DNA of 59,093 nt from Brucella rhizosphaerae (GCF_002252475.1 NZ_NNRK01000030.1:1-59093), one strand, 5' to 3'; counted from the stretch's first letter, positions 8,402 through 17,932 are shown. Numbers and translations: made by a program. The notes: a model not told the origin generated them from the letters alone.

Positions 8402-9577
8402 TCAGAGCCCAGTGGGTGCAGCAATTTTCTCAAAAATCTCGGTTGTATTTCGGCCAACAGATTTAGCTCGGTAAAGAGCTTTGTCTGCATTTTCCCAGAT
8501 CGTGTCGAACTCGGTACGCTCTTTTACATATCCCGAGCAGATACCGATGCTCACCGTAAATGGAACAGTGGCGCCGTCACGGATAAAAGGTCTTTCTGTG
8601 AGTTTCATTCTGAATTTTTCACACAATGGTGCAGTTGAATGAGCCACTTTTCCAGGAATAAGGATCATGAACTCCTCGCCACCTACTCTGGCAATCAAGT
8701 TATAGTCCCGGAACGTATATTTTAATAGTTCCGCACAATGCTTGAGAACAGCGTCTCCAGTAGCATGACCATGTGCGTCATTGATAAGCTTGAAATGATC
8801 AATGTCGATCATGATCACACATACGAGGTTCGAATCTTTCTTCTTCGGCAGAACTTCAGACAGTGTTTCAATGCTCCATCTGTTCAGAAGACCGGTCAGC
8901 GGATCACGCAACGCTATTTCGCGCAGATTGTTCAAACTCCGCTCATAAGCAATCGATAAGGAGAAAGCGCCGCTTGCGCTTATGTGGATGGCTGCGGCAA
9001 TGAGATTTAGCTCGAGAAAAACATCAGCGGGCAACAAAGAACTCATCGAGGAGTCGAAGACCCATCCCTGCAGAACGCGCAAGAAAGAAGACAGAACGAC
9101 CACTGCATATGCAAGGATCAAACCCCATTTTGATTTCAAATCTTCCTGATCGACGCTAATCGTCCAGATGATTGTAACGAGCTGCACGGTAATCAGTAAG
9201 TTGATCACTCCAAAGGTCAGACTGTTGCCTATAAACGGCCAGAGCATAAAAGCCAGAGTCGCCTGTATGGGAATGATCAGTACAGATATCAGGGGCGTTG
9301 AATGACCAAAGAACGCTCGAATAGCTATCAAGCGGAAGCCGAGGCCTATAAACAACAGTAAATTTGGCAGAAAAACGCCGTTCGCTGTTCCATCAATCTG
9401 GTAAGAGAAAATCGCGAAGGCAATAGCAAAAACGACGTTTGAACTCACCATATAGAACCAATAGGTGCGGTCCTTTTGCCCCAGTCCAGCAAACGCAAAA
9501 GCGATCGCGAAGACAACTAGCAGCAGTGCGTTGATCGTGAACATTGTCTGCTGATCGAGATTCAGTAGTGCAGACAT
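8402..9577 (-). CDS. Membrane-bound diguanylate cyclase (GGDEF domain)
   Basis: This 391-residue protein has about six N-terminal membrane helices (residues 10-215) and a C-terminal GGDEF domain beginning LRDPLTGLLNR with the active-site motif GGEEF, so it likely makes cyclic di-GMP. The inhibitory I-site position reads RDYN rather than RxxD, suggesting weak product inhibition. No EAL domain is present. ATG at 9577 is chosen over 9598 because GAGGG lies upstream of the former. It converges with the exporter operon and stands alone, so its signal cannot be deduced. Confidence 0.85.
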   Translation of the reverse strand: MSALLNLDQQTMFTINALLLVVFAIAFAFAGLGQKDRTYWFYMVSSNVVFAIAFAIFSYQIDGTANGVFLPNLLLFIGLGFRLIAIRAFFGHSTPLISVLIIPIQATLAFMLWPFIGNSLTFGVINLLITVQLVTIIWTISVDQEDLKSKWGLILAYAVVVLSSFLRVLQGWVFDSSMSSLLPADVFLELNLIAAAIHISASGAFSLSIAYERSLNNLREIALRDPLTGLLNRWSIETLSEVLPKKKDSNLVCVIMIDIDHFKLINDAHGHATGDAVLKHCAELLKYTFRDYNLIARVGGEEFMILIPGKVAHSTAPLCEKFRMKLTERPFIRDGATVPFTVSIGICSGYVKERTEFDTIWENADKALYRAKSVGRNTTEIFEKIAAPTGL

Positions 9578-9693
9578 CGCGTTACGGCCCTCGAACAATA
9601 TGTATACTAGCTGGATCAGCTCGTATTTGCTTAAGCGATTGTTTTATCGAATTCCTATCGAAATAACGGCTCTGTACCTTTATCGGTAGGTCA

Positions 9694-10536
9694 CTAAAGT
9701 TCCACCAAGGCATCCCCTAATGCTTCAATATCTCGCAACCGTTTGCGTCCTGCCACTCCGGCTTTTTCAATGGAGCGTGTCGCAAGAAGGTGGCAAAGAC
9801 CCATAACCGCAACATGGTTGAATAACGGTCCCGGTGCGAGTGTCTGGCAGTAAAAATGCCACTGAGCTGATGAACGGAATGGGGCGCCTTCATCAGTTAT
9901 ATAGAGCAACTTTGCCCCCCGCTTTTCGATAACGGAAAGAATATCGTCCATTTTTGCGATGCGCCGGCGAAGGGCAAAAACGATCACAAGATCACCCGGC
10001 GCTATTGCGGCAATATACTCCGCTAATGTTTGCCCCGGTCCCGGAATTGCGATGATATTGTCGACAACCTGCATCATCTGCCACTGCAAATAGGAGGCAA
10101 AGGGTTGGCTGCTGCGAAAGCCAACAACCCAGGTCTTGCGGGTTGTCAACAGCGCTTCAACCACGGCATCAATCTGAGTGTCGCGAATGGAAAGAAACGT
10201 CTTTTCTAAGTTGGCTATCCCCTGGCCAACATGCGCCGCAAGAGATTGCCCATCAGCCAGATCTGTGACGCTTGAAAGAAAAAGTCGCGAGCCGGTCTGT
10301 TTTTCTTCGCGGGCGTGTTTGCGTGACTCTTCATAAGATTCATATCCAAGTCGGCGAACAAACCGGGTGACCGTTGCATTGGATACATGGGCGAGCGAGG
10401 CGAGTTCAGAGGCCGAATAACTTGCGAGTTCGCCCGGAAAATCACAGACGAAGTCACCCAGCCTTTTTTCGGCTGGAGGCAGGTCGTTGAGTACATCTCT
10501 CACACGTGAGAGGAATGATCGTGCTGCGGCATTCAT
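9694..10536 (-). CDS. RpiR/MurR-family transcriptional regulator
   Basis: The 280-residue protein has an N-terminal HTH_6 domain (about residues 10-85), including ASLAHVSNATVTRFVRRLGY, and a C-terminal SIS sugar-phosphate-binding-type domain (about 125-260) with WVVGFRSSQPFASYLQWQM and PGDLVIVFALRR. It is transcribed divergently from an MFS transporter and racemase-fold gene, which it probably controls. A palindrome at 10691-10710 is the best operator candidate. Many RpiR proteins of this type control amino acid or hydantoin-like metabolism rather than sugars, so the effector remains open. Confidence 0.85.
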   Translation of the reverse strand: MNAAARSFLSRVRDVLNDLPPAEKRLGDFVCDFPGELASYSASELASLAHVSNATVTRFVRRLGYESYEESRKHAREEKQTGSRLFLSSVTDLADGQSLAAHVGQGIANLEKTFLSIRDTQIDAVVEALLTTRKTWVVGFRSSQPFASYLQWQMMQVVDNIIAIPGPGQTLAEYIAAIAPGDLVIVFALRRRIAKMDDILSVIEKRGAKLLYITDEGAPFRSSAQWHFYCQTLAPGPLFNHVAVMGLCHLLATRSIEKAGVAGRKRLRDIEALGDALVEL

Positions 10537-10690
10537 GGGCGGTATATTGAAATCCAGTTTTCAGGTTGCACGAATTATTAGCAGATTTTCAATCGATGTG
10601 CATCCTTTTTGATCAAATAGCATTTACTGTATCTATCTGAATTAACGTAATAAAAAATGTGTTGTCAAAATCAGTTTTCTTGTGCTTCAA

Positions 10691-10710
10691 TATGAAAAAA
10701 TAATTTCATA
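10691..10710. promoter_or_regulatory. 20-bp palindromic element, candidate RpiR operator
   Basis: Seven-base arms TATGAAA and TTTCATA flank an AAATAA spacer. The element sits 26 bases upstream of the MFS transporter ATG, between it and the divergent RpiR gene. TGAAA-type arms with an A/T core are typical of RpiR-family sites. Function is inferred from position. Confidence 0.45.
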
Positions 10711-10736
10711 CGGCTGAACAAAGGAGTTAGACCGGT

Positions 10737-12191
10737 ATGGCAGGGGAACAAATGGTACAATCTGGCGCAACGTCGCCAGCGAACAAACAGATGGAGCAGG
10801 CGCTCGGAAATATCGGCGTCACGGGTGCACACAAGCAAATTCTGCTTCTTGTGCTGATCGGATGTCTTTTCGACAGCTTTGAACAGAATACAATCGGTCT
10901 GGTGGGGCCGATCTTGCGTGAACAATGGGGTTTGACGGGAACAGATATTGGCTTTCTGAACACGATCACCTTTGCAAGCGCTGCTGCCGGACGTCTATTG
11001 TCGGGCATCCTTGGAGATCGCTATGGCCGTCGGGTGATGCTCAGCTTCAATCTGCTTTTATTCACTCTGGGCTCCGCGCTATGTGCTCTCGCGCCGGGAT
11101 TTGGATGGATGTGCGTCGCGCGTGCGATTGTAGGCTTCGGTGTAGGGGGAGAAATTTCTACCGCGGTGACAATGCTGGCCGAGTTCTGTTCACCTAAATT
11201 TCGCGGAACTGCCGCAGGGCTCGTGAATGTAGGTGCTGGTGGATTTGGGAATTTTCTTGCGCCCGCCTTTGGCTTGCTGGTGTTTACACTCTTCCCCGGG
11301 GAGAATAGCTGGCGTTGGCTGTTTGCAGTGCTTGCAATTCCGGCATTCCTCGTCGTTTTCTTCCGCCGTTATGTTCCGGAAACGCCACGTTTTCTGGCAT
11401 CGCAAGGAAAGACCGACGAAGCCAACAAAGTACTTTCAATTCTGGCATCGGGTACTTTGAGACCTAAAAACCTGAAAGTGAAAGAGTATCTATCCAAGCC
11501 GGAAGCAGGTGAAGTCAAATCGACAAAAGGCAACTGGAAAGAATTATTCCATCCACCATTTATTGGTCGGACCATCCCGGTGGCGATTGCGATCCTGATG
11601 AGCTACGGGGCGCAGCTTTCTGTGCTTACGCTCATGCCCATGATTTTCATCTCAATGGGATACACGCTCTCCGGTAGCCTTCTTTATAGCATGATTATCC
11701 AAAGCGGCAGCGTTTTAGGTGCGATTGCAGCGTCGGCTTTCGGATACTATTTTCCACGTAAGAGAGTTCTCACGATCGGTTCGGTATGTGCATGCGCAGC
11801 TGCACTCTCTATCATCTATCTCGGGACGAGCCTTTACCTGGTGCTTTTCTTCGGCGCCTTGTTCCAATTTTTCGTATTGCTTCTCAATACGTCGATCTGG
11901 ATCTATGCACCGGAACTTTACCCAACGCGCATTCGCGGCTTCGGTGTGGCATTAATTCTGGCGAGTGGCTCCGCTGCCGGTTCGTTCGTTCCGACGATTG
12001 CCGGAGCACTGTTTGACAGTTTCGGAATGATTGGCGTGTTTAGTCTTGCTGCATCGATGTATGCTGTCTTTGCATTCTGCATTCAGCTCGGGCCAGAAAC
12101 TTATGGCCGTTCGATGGAAGATATAACTCAGCCTGCAGACGTCGACATCACTGTTGCAACCACGCTTAAAACTGCAAAAGAACAGGCCTGA
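10737..12191 (+). CDS. MFS transporter, metabolite:H+ symporter type
   Basis: The 484-residue protein has twelve predicted membrane helices and the MFS motif A GDRYGRRVM between helices 2 and 3. It resembles the AAHS/SHS group (aromatic acid and small organic acid:H+ symporters), with PETPRFLAS after helix 6 and ELYPTRIRGFG in the second half. AAAGGAG lies about ten bases before the ATG. The racemase-fold gene follows after 5 bp, so the two form a small operon opposite the RpiR gene. The substrate is likely the compound acted on by that downstream enzyme. Confidence 0.88.
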   Translation: MAGEQMVQSGATSPANKQMEQALGNIGVTGAHKQILLLVLIGCLFDSFEQNTIGLVGPILREQWGLTGTDIGFLNTITFASAAAGRLLSGILGDRYGRRVMLSFNLLLFTLGSALCALAPGFGWMCVARAIVGFGVGGEISTAVTMLAEFCSPKFRGTAAGLVNVGAGGFGNFLAPAFGLLVFTLFPGENSWRWLFAVLAIPAFLVVFFRRYVPETPRFLASQGKTDEANKVLSILASGTLRPKNLKVKEYLSKPEAGEVKSTKGNWKELFHPPFIGRTIPVAIAILMSYGAQLSVLTLMPMIFISMGYTLSGSLLYSMIIQSGSVLGAIAASAFGYYFPRKRVLTIGSVCACAAALSIIYLGTSLYLVLFFGALFQFFVLLLNTSIWIYAPELYPTRIRGFGVALILASGSAAGSFVPTIAGALFDSFGMIGVFSLAASMYAVFAFCIQLGPETYGRSMEDITQPADVDITVATTLKTAKEQA

Positions 12192-12196
12192 CAATA

Positions 12197-12865
12197 ATGG
12201 CATCATCTCCTTATGTTTTGCTGATTAACCCGAACAGTTCAGAGTTGACGACGGGGATGATGCTAAATATTGCGCGACGCACTTCTAACGGGCGGCTTCA
12301 ACTTGAAGCCGCTACGGCGGATCGAAGTCCGCCGATGATTATCAATGAACGACAACTGATTGCCTCCGCAGAGCAGGTGATTGAGATCGGCATAAATCGC
12401 TCAGCAGCATGTGCCGGGATCATCGTTAGTGCTTACGGTGACCCAGGTGTCATGTATCTCCAGGAGGAGCTATCGGTACCAGTGATTGGCATTTGCGAAG
12501 CCTCGATGATTATGGCGGCAGCAAAGGCCCGTAAATTTGGCGTGGCAACTGTGACACCTGAACTGGCGGATGCGATTGCTGCACGGGCAGATAGCCTTGG
12601 CTTCACGCAGCTCTATACAGGAATACGTTGCACACTGGGCGATCCGCAAACACTCGCCAGCAACAATGATCAATTGTGTGAAGAGCTGGAGAAGGCTGCA
12701 AATCTCTGCATTCTTGACGGAGCCGAAGCAGTCATAATCGGTGGAGGGCCGCTTGGTGAAGCAGCAGAATATTTGCGGACCCGCTTTGAAATTCCAATCA
12801 TAGCGCCGATATCAGCAGCGGTGGAACTTATCATATCGGCCTTGACAGTCACTAAGACCGGCTAG
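12197..12865 (+). CDS. Asp/Glu/hydantoin racemase-superfamily protein, catalytic cysteines not evident
   Basis: The 222-residue protein starts with the superfamily motif LLINPNSSE and has the expected two-lobed pattern. Classical racemases place one cysteine in an ACxxDPG-like loop and another in a GCxG-like loop. Here those loops read SAYGDPG and IIGGGPLG, so neither cysteine is at the expected place. Other cysteines exist (in AACAG and GICEAS) but not in those loops. It may be a hydrolase, decarboxylase or isomerase of the fold rather than a standard racemase. It is coupled to the MFS transporter and probably acts on the imported compound. Confidence 0.7.
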   Translation: MASSPYVLLINPNSSELTTGMMLNIARRTSNGRLQLEAATADRSPPMIINERQLIASAEQVIEIGINRSAACAGIIVSAYGDPGVMYLQEELSVPVIGICEASMIMAAAKARKFGVATVTPELADAIAARADSLGFTQLYTGIRCTLGDPQTLASNNDQLCEELEKAANLCILDGAEAVIIGGGPLGEAAEYLRTRFEIPIIAPISAAVELIISALTVTKTG

Positions 12866-13546
12866 GCCATAGCCCATGGTATTTGTAAGCAATCAATTAA
12901 ATACGGGCGACATCATGTTGAACTCGCGTTGAATAGAGCACATTGCGGCCTGAGTGCGGTGCTGCAGCGAGCTTCGTGAACTGTAATTCGAGGAAATCCA
13001 AACTTTGGACGTCGGCTTCAAGTATGAAATTAGATCTGGGGCCCGTGCGGTTTCTAACGTTTCAGCCCGTCTCCTCAATAGCATTATGCGTGTATTGCCT
13101 GGTGAAGCTGGTAAAGAATTCCAGTTTCCCCAGAACGTTAGACGGGTATAGATCGTAGGAGATGAGCTATTTTATCCAGAAGGATAGATTTAGAAAGTTG
13201 GTACCACTCAAACTAAGTTGGCAGATTACGGGGTTTGAAATTTGTTCAATAAAGCCAGCCGGCACTGATGAGTTTCTATAATTATTGCTATCAATATTAA
13301 TATATAATTCTAAATTAGAGAAATCTAATTATGGTATATAATACACCTAAAAGTGGCGATATTTTCCTCTATGCTCGAAAAAGTAAACGTCAATTGTGCA
13401 ACCGAGGTTCCATCTTTCTAGGGAGTATCCATTAGGTCTCTAAAATACATTCGGAATTCTTCGTTGTTGGTTTATAAATATCTATTATTTTCGATACTAA
13501 AATGCTTTAAGGGGGCATATTTATTCGAAAATCGGGGGCGATTTAA
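12866..13546. other. Non-coding region upstream of autotransporter 1, A/T-rich distal half
   Basis: No intact gene is recognised. From 12866 to about 13190 the base composition is ordinary, with only short open frames interrupted by stops; this could be a decayed gene but I cannot identify it. From about 13190 to 13545 the DNA is strikingly A/T-rich with many TA steps, ending just before the autotransporter start. This part probably contains the promoter, and such DNA is the kind bound by H-NS-like silencers such as MucR. Confidence 0.6.
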
Positions 13547-16500
13547 ATGATGCGCTGCAACGTATGCCTTGGCGGCAACCGGAACCGTTATACAAATTTG
13601 TCAGCGCGAAAAAGTGGTTTCATCATGGCTTCCTGGTTGAGTGCTGTTTCAGTCATAGCGCTCGTAGCAAGTGGTGTGATGGTGTCACAGCCTGCGACGG
13701 CTGCAAGCGGTGGTAGCGGCGTATCGAGCGGCACTATCTTTGGTGGTGCTGCCGGTGCTGATGGCACAGCCGCCGATGCTACGGGAAAAGACGGATTTTC
13801 TGGAGGTCCTGCAACTTCAGGCGGTGGTGGTGGAGCTGTTGACTTGACAACAGGTCAAGGTGCCCATGGAGGCAGTCAATGGAATATCAGCTACAAAAAT
13901 AAAGGTGTCCCGGGCGCTGATGGAGCTGCGGGGGCTAATACTGATCTGGTTAATCGCAACATAGTTGGTGCTGGCGGCATCCTTGGCGCGAGCGGTGATA
14001 GCGTCACTTCAACAAGTGGTAGCGGTGGCGGCGGCGGCGGCGGCGGCGTTAGCACTGATCAGTTTATAACGGTTACAGGTTCGGGCTCTGTCGTCGGCGG
14101 TGCTGGTGGCAATGGTGGCACCTCAAGTGGCGGTGGTGGTGGCGGTGTTGGTATCTTCACATCGGCTGGAGGTAATGTAGATTCCGGAGGTGCTGTAACC
14201 GGCGGCAAGGGAGGAGACGCATTGGGCTATGGCGGCGGCGGAGGCGGTGCTGCTGCTATCTTGATGACCGGTGGCGGTATATTGACCAATAGTGGCACGA
14301 TCATCGGCGGTGCAGGCGGAGGAACTGATACTCGTACTCCCGCCCTCGGTGGTGTTGGTGGCAATGGTGGTGAAGGTATCTTGCTTACCAATGGCGGTAC
14401 TGTCGTCAATAAGGCTGACGCTACCATTACTGGCGGAAATAGCGGAAAAAATGGCACTAATCTTGCAAAATTCGGTGCGCAAGCATCAAAAGGTGGCAAT
14501 GGTATTAGTGGCGCAAATGTATCGATTGTGAATGCTGGAACTATCTCCGGTGGTGCAACGACTGGCGGCGGCGTTGTAGATGCTATCAGGTTTACCGGTG
14601 GCGTGAACTCGCTTGAAATCTGGTCGACCTCTGTCATCAACGGCAATGTACAGGCATATAGTTCCGCTGATAAGTTCACTCTCGGGGGGGGCGAGAATAG
14701 TACGTTTGATGTCTCGACAATTGGTGACACCGCAAAATATCGCGGCTTCGGAGGCTTTGGGAAAACCGGCACATCGTCATGGACACTGACAGGCACAAAT
14801 ACTGGTGTGACTCCATGGACGTTGAGCGGTGGCACATTGTCTATCTCTCAGGATGAGAGCTTAGGCGATGAAGCAGGCGATCTGACCTTTAATGGCGGTA
14901 CACTGCAAACAACCGATAGCTTTGAAATCAACAGAGCCATTACACTGACTGTAGCTGGCGGAGCTATTGAGACCGCCACGGGTACGGTTCTTACCGTTAC
15001 GAGTGCAATTGACGGCGCTGGCGGACTGACAAAACTCAGCGCGGGCACTTTGGTTCTGACCGGCAACAACAGTTATGCTGGTGGCACAACGATCAGCGCG
15101 GGCACGTTGCAGCTCGGCAATGGCGGCACAACCGGCAGTACCACAGGCGATGTTCTTAACAATGGCACGCTGGCCGTTAATCGTAGTGATACACTGACAC
15201 TCGCAGGCACAATCAGCGGCACTGGCTCGCTTGACCAGTTCGGAACCGGCACAACGATCCTGACTGGCAACAATAACTATACTGGCGGCACAACGATCAG
15301 CGCTGGCACATTGCAGCTAGGCAATGGTGGTACAACCGGCAGTATCACAGGCGATGTTCTTAACAATGGCACGCTTGCGGTTGATCGTAGCGACACGCTG
15401 ACACTCGCAGGCAAAATCAGCGGCACTGGTTTACTTAATCAGAGTGGAACCGGCACCACGATCCTGACCGGCAACAATAGCTATACCGGCGGCACAACGA
15501 TCAGCGCTGGCACATTGCAGCTAGGCAATGGTGGCACAACCGGCAGTATCACAGGCGATGTTCTTAACAATGGCACGCTGGCCGTTAATCGTAGTGACGC
15601 GCTGACACTTGCGGGCGCCATCAGCGGCACAGGTTCGCTTGATCAGATCGGAACCGGCACAACCATTCTGACCGGCAACAACAGCTATGCCGGCGGCACA
15701 ACGATCAGCGATGGCACATTGCAGATTGGCAATGGCGGCACGACCGGCGGCATTACTGGCAATGTGCTTAACAATGGCGTACTTATGTTCAAGCGCTCTG
15801 ATCTGATCGAGTTTGGTGGCGTAGTTTCCGGCACGGGAACTTTGCTGCAATCAGGCACTGGCACTTTGGTTCTGACTGGAAATAATAGTTATAGCGGCCA
15901 GACGGATATTGAAGCCGGAACACTTGTTGCGGGTGGTGATAATGTACTCAGCTCTGGTTCGGCCCATTCAGTGTTAGATGGAGCCAAGCTTGATCTTGAC
16001 GGTCATAATCAGACTATTGCTTCTCTTAACAATGCCGGGGCGGTTTATCTGAACGGTAAAAGCAATACTGTTGGCACCACATTCACGATTGCAGGCGATT
16101 ATGTTGGCAACAACGGAACAATCATCTTCAATACAGAATTAGCAGGCGATACTTCCAAAACTGATCGGCTCGTTGTAAACGGCGATACCGCCGGATCAAC
16201 AAATGTTCAGGTTCGCAATCTCAATGGTACTGGTGCATTGACGGTTGATGGCATCAAACTCATCGAAGTTGGCGGTGCGTCTGACGGTGCATTCTCATTG
16301 CAGGGCGACTATGTGTTTGAGGGTCAACAAGCTGTTGTTGGTGGCGCTTATGCCTATCGCCTTTACCAGAACGGTGTAAGCTCACCGACAGATGGTGATT
16401 GGTATCTTCGCTCAGAGCTTAAAGATAAGACGCCGCTCTATCAGGCCGGTGTTCCGGTCTATGAAGCTTATGCGGGCGCTTTGTTAAACCTGAACAGTGT

Positions 16501-17428
16501 TTCCACACTACAACAACGCGTTGGAACCCGTTACGCAAATAATGGCGCTGCAACGCAAGGTGCTCCATCAGAGGCGAAAGCACCTGCTGTATGGGGTCGC
16601 ATTGAAGCGGCGCATTCAAAACTCGCACCAAATACTTCAACGAGCTCAACTGATTATGACCTTGATACCTTCAAAATGCAGGCCGGACTGGATGGTCAGT
16701 TCTATGAAAGTACAACTGGCAATGTGATTGGTGGCCTCACTGTTCATTACAGCAAGGCTTCTGCTGACGCCAACTCCTTCATTGGCAACGGTAAAATTGA
16801 TATCGACGGCTACGGTTTTGGTGGAACATTGACCTGGTATGGTCAAAACGGCTTCTACGTCGACGGTCAGGCACAAGCAACGTGGTACAAGAGTGATCTG
16901 TTCTCTCATACGATGGATCAAGGCCTCGCCAATGGAAATGATGCATTCGGGTATGTTTTGAGTGTAGAGGCCGGTCAACGTTTTGATATCAATCAAAACT
17001 GGTCGCTCACACCGCAGGCACAAATGGCCTATTCCTCCGTTGACTTTGATAGTTTCAACAGTGTTTTCAAATCTGGTAGTGCTCATGTCTCACTTGGCAA
17101 AGCAGATAGCTTGAAAACCCGCCTCGGTATTTCTGCGGATTATCAGAACTCATGGATTGGATCAGACGGCAAAGCCGTGCGTTCAAATGTGTATGGCATT
17201 GCCAATCTTTATCACGAGTTCCTCGATGGTACTGATGTCAATGTTTCAGGCGTGAACTTAGCCAGTGAAAATGATCGTACCTGGGGCGGTCTCGGCGCAG
17301 GCGGCACTTACAGTTGGGCTAATGATAAATACGCGCTCTATGGCGAAGTCTCGCTGAATACCAGTCTGTCCAATTTTGCAGATAGTTATAGTATCGGTGG
17401 AACATCAGGCTTTAAAATCGCGTTCTAA
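13547..17428 (+). CDS. Autotransporter (type Va), OmaA/Bma-like, with PATR repeats
   Basis: The 1293-residue protein has a long N-terminal export signal (about residues 1-53, hydrophobic core LSAVSVIALVASGVMV, ending ATAA). A very Gly-rich region follows (about 55-310), then four 68-residue autotransporter-associated beta-strand repeats (about 506-776, core GGTTISAGTLQLGNGGTTG). A further passenger segment precedes a C-terminal 12-strand-type beta-barrel (about 1010-1293) starting VWGRIEAAH and ending in Phe. The passenger should be displayed on or released from the cell surface, possibly as an adhesin. The barrel is clearly paralogous to that of the autotransporter at 50894. Repeats, a GGC7 run and a G8 tract make the gene prone to length and frame changes. 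Confidence 0.9.
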   Translation: MMRCNVCLGGNRNRYTNLSARKSGFIMASWLSAVSVIALVASGVMVSQPATAASGGSGVSSGTIFGGAAGADGTAADATGKDGFSGGPATSGGGGGAVDLTTGQGAHGGSQWNISYKNKGVPGADGAAGANTDLVNRNIVGAGGILGASGDSVTSTSGSGGGGGGGGVSTDQFITVTGSGSVVGGAGGNGGTSSGGGGGGVGIFTSAGGNVDSGGAVTGGKGGDALGYGGGGGGAAAILMTGGGILTNSGTIIGGAGGGTDTRTPALGGVGGNGGEGILLTNGGTVVNKADATITGGNSGKNGTNLAKFGAQASKGGNGISGANVSIVNAGTISGGATTGGGVVDAIRFTGGVNSLEIWSTSVINGNVQAYSSADKFTLGGGENSTFDVSTIGDTAKYRGFGGFGKTGTSSWTLTGTNTGVTPWTLSGGTLSISQDESLGDEAGDLTFNGGTLQTTDSFEINRAITLTVAGGAIETATGTVLTVTSAIDGAGGLTKLSAGTLVLTGNNSYAGGTTISAGTLQLGNGGTTGSTTGDVLNNGTLAVNRSDTLTLAGTISGTGSLDQFGTGTTILTGNNNYTGGTTISAGTLQLGNGGTTGSITGDVLNNGTLAVDRSDTLTLAGKISGTGLLNQSGTGTTILTGNNSYTGGTTISAGTLQLGNGGTTGSITGDVLNNGTLAVNRSDALTLAGAISGTGSLDQIGTGTTILTGNNSYAGGTTISDGTLQIGNGGTTGGITGNVLNNGVLMFKRSDLIEFGGVVSGTGTLLQSGTGTLVLTGNNSYSGQTDIEAGTLVAGGDNVLSSGSAHSVLDGAKLDLDGHNQTIASLNNAGAVYLNGKSNTVGTTFTIAGDYVGNNGTIIFNTELAGDTSKTDRLVVNGDTAGSTNVQVRNLNGTGALTVDGIKLIEVGGASDGAFSLQGDYVFEGQQAVVGGAYAYRLYQNGVSSPTDGDWYLRSELKDKTPLYQAGVPVYEAYAGALLNLNSVSTLQQRVGTRYANNGAATQGAPSEAKAPAVWGRIEAAHSKLAPNTSTSSTDYDLDTFKMQAGLDGQFYESTTGNVIGGLTVHYSKASADANSFIGNGKIDIDGYGFGGTLTWYGQNGFYVDGQAQATWYKSDLFSHTMDQGLANGNDAFGYVLSVEAGQRFDINQNWSLTPQAQMAYSSVDFDSFNSVFKSGSAHVSLGKADSLKTRLGISADYQNSWIGSDGKAVRSNVYGIANLYHEFLDGTDVNVSGVNLASENDRTWGGLGAGGTYSWANDKYALYGEVSLNTSLSNFADSYSIGGTSGFKIAF
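14027..14047 (+). repeat. (GGC)7 trinucleotide run in autotransporter 1
   Basis: Seven in-frame GGC codons follow a GGT codon and encode a glycine run in the passenger. Slippage here would change length by whole residues without a frameshift. Confidence 0.85.
14684..14691 (+). repeat. G8 homopolymer in autotransporter 1
   Basis: Eight consecutive G residues span codons GGG GGG GG(C) in the passenger at about residue 380. Loss or gain of one G would frameshift and truncate the protein before the beta-barrel. Confidence 0.85.
15061..15876 (+). repeat. Four tandem 204-bp repeats in autotransporter 1
   Basis: Units begin at 15061, 15265, 15469 and 15673, with an exact 204-base (68-codon) spacing of the GGCAACAA-type start. 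Units 1-3 are nearly identical over most of their length, while the second half of unit 4 has diverged. A fifth partial start is at 15877. Each unit encodes one passenger beta-strand repeat of the PATR type. Confidence 0.92.
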
Positions 17429-17932
17429 GATGACGCGATTGAGAGTCCGAAACTAGGTAAGCATGCGCTTTCAAGCTAACAATGGCAGCAGAATTAACGT
17501 AAGTTTTTTCGAGCCATTGTTGGCTTGGGCTTTCATTTCTGCTGCCTGCCATCGCGTGGCGCTGCATATTTTCTCGCCGAACGCGGCACAAGTATCCCAA
17601 TCGAGCTATTGTCATAGACTGCTGATCAAGTCGTCATTGCATGACGCGAGATGGCTTTCTTACCTCCATAAACTGGTATGCATTACCGGCCACTCGGAAT
17701 TTCATGGATGTGAAGCGCCTACGGAAGCTTTGCAATACCCCCATGATCTATTCTGCAAAAATGGCCCAAGTGTGAATTATTATTCATACATTGAATTATA
17801 TTGACAGTCGTTTCATCTTGCGCTTAGTTACCTATGCCAGCAGTCGAGGAGGAGTGTTGGCTTTCTTAAAGAACAGCGGCGCCACGCAAAGCGCGCGCAA
17901 TAATGGAGGGGCCTTGGCCCCAAGGGGGAACC
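17429..17932. other. Intergenic region between autotransporter 1 and sugar operon
   Basis: No convincing gene is seen; open frames here have no recognisable motif or ribosome site. The region must contain the promoter of the sugar operon. A weak dyad TGAAT-TATT-ATTCA at 17773-17786 could be a regulator site but is too short to call. Confidence 0.5.

Noticed and set aside
12893..13158. Short opposed frames after the racemase-fold gene
   Set aside because: No start signals and no family. I considered a decayed ATPase or regulator but found no motif strong enough to call.
14227..14835. Pro-rich minus-strand frame opposite autotransporter 1
   Set aside because: It is the reverse reading of Gly-rich codons (GGC/GGT become GCC/ACC), which explains its Pro/Ala/Val bias.
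15061..15876. CRISPR array
   Set aside because: Period is 204 bp, units are contiguous, coding and without spacers.
17773..17786. Short dyad TGAAT-TATT-ATTCA as SorC operator
   Set aside because: Arms of only five bases in an A/T-rich stretch are expected by chance; noted but not called as a site.
17463..17804. 113-codon frame after autotransporter 1
   Set aside because: No ribosome site, no motif, and odd composition; likely chance open frame.
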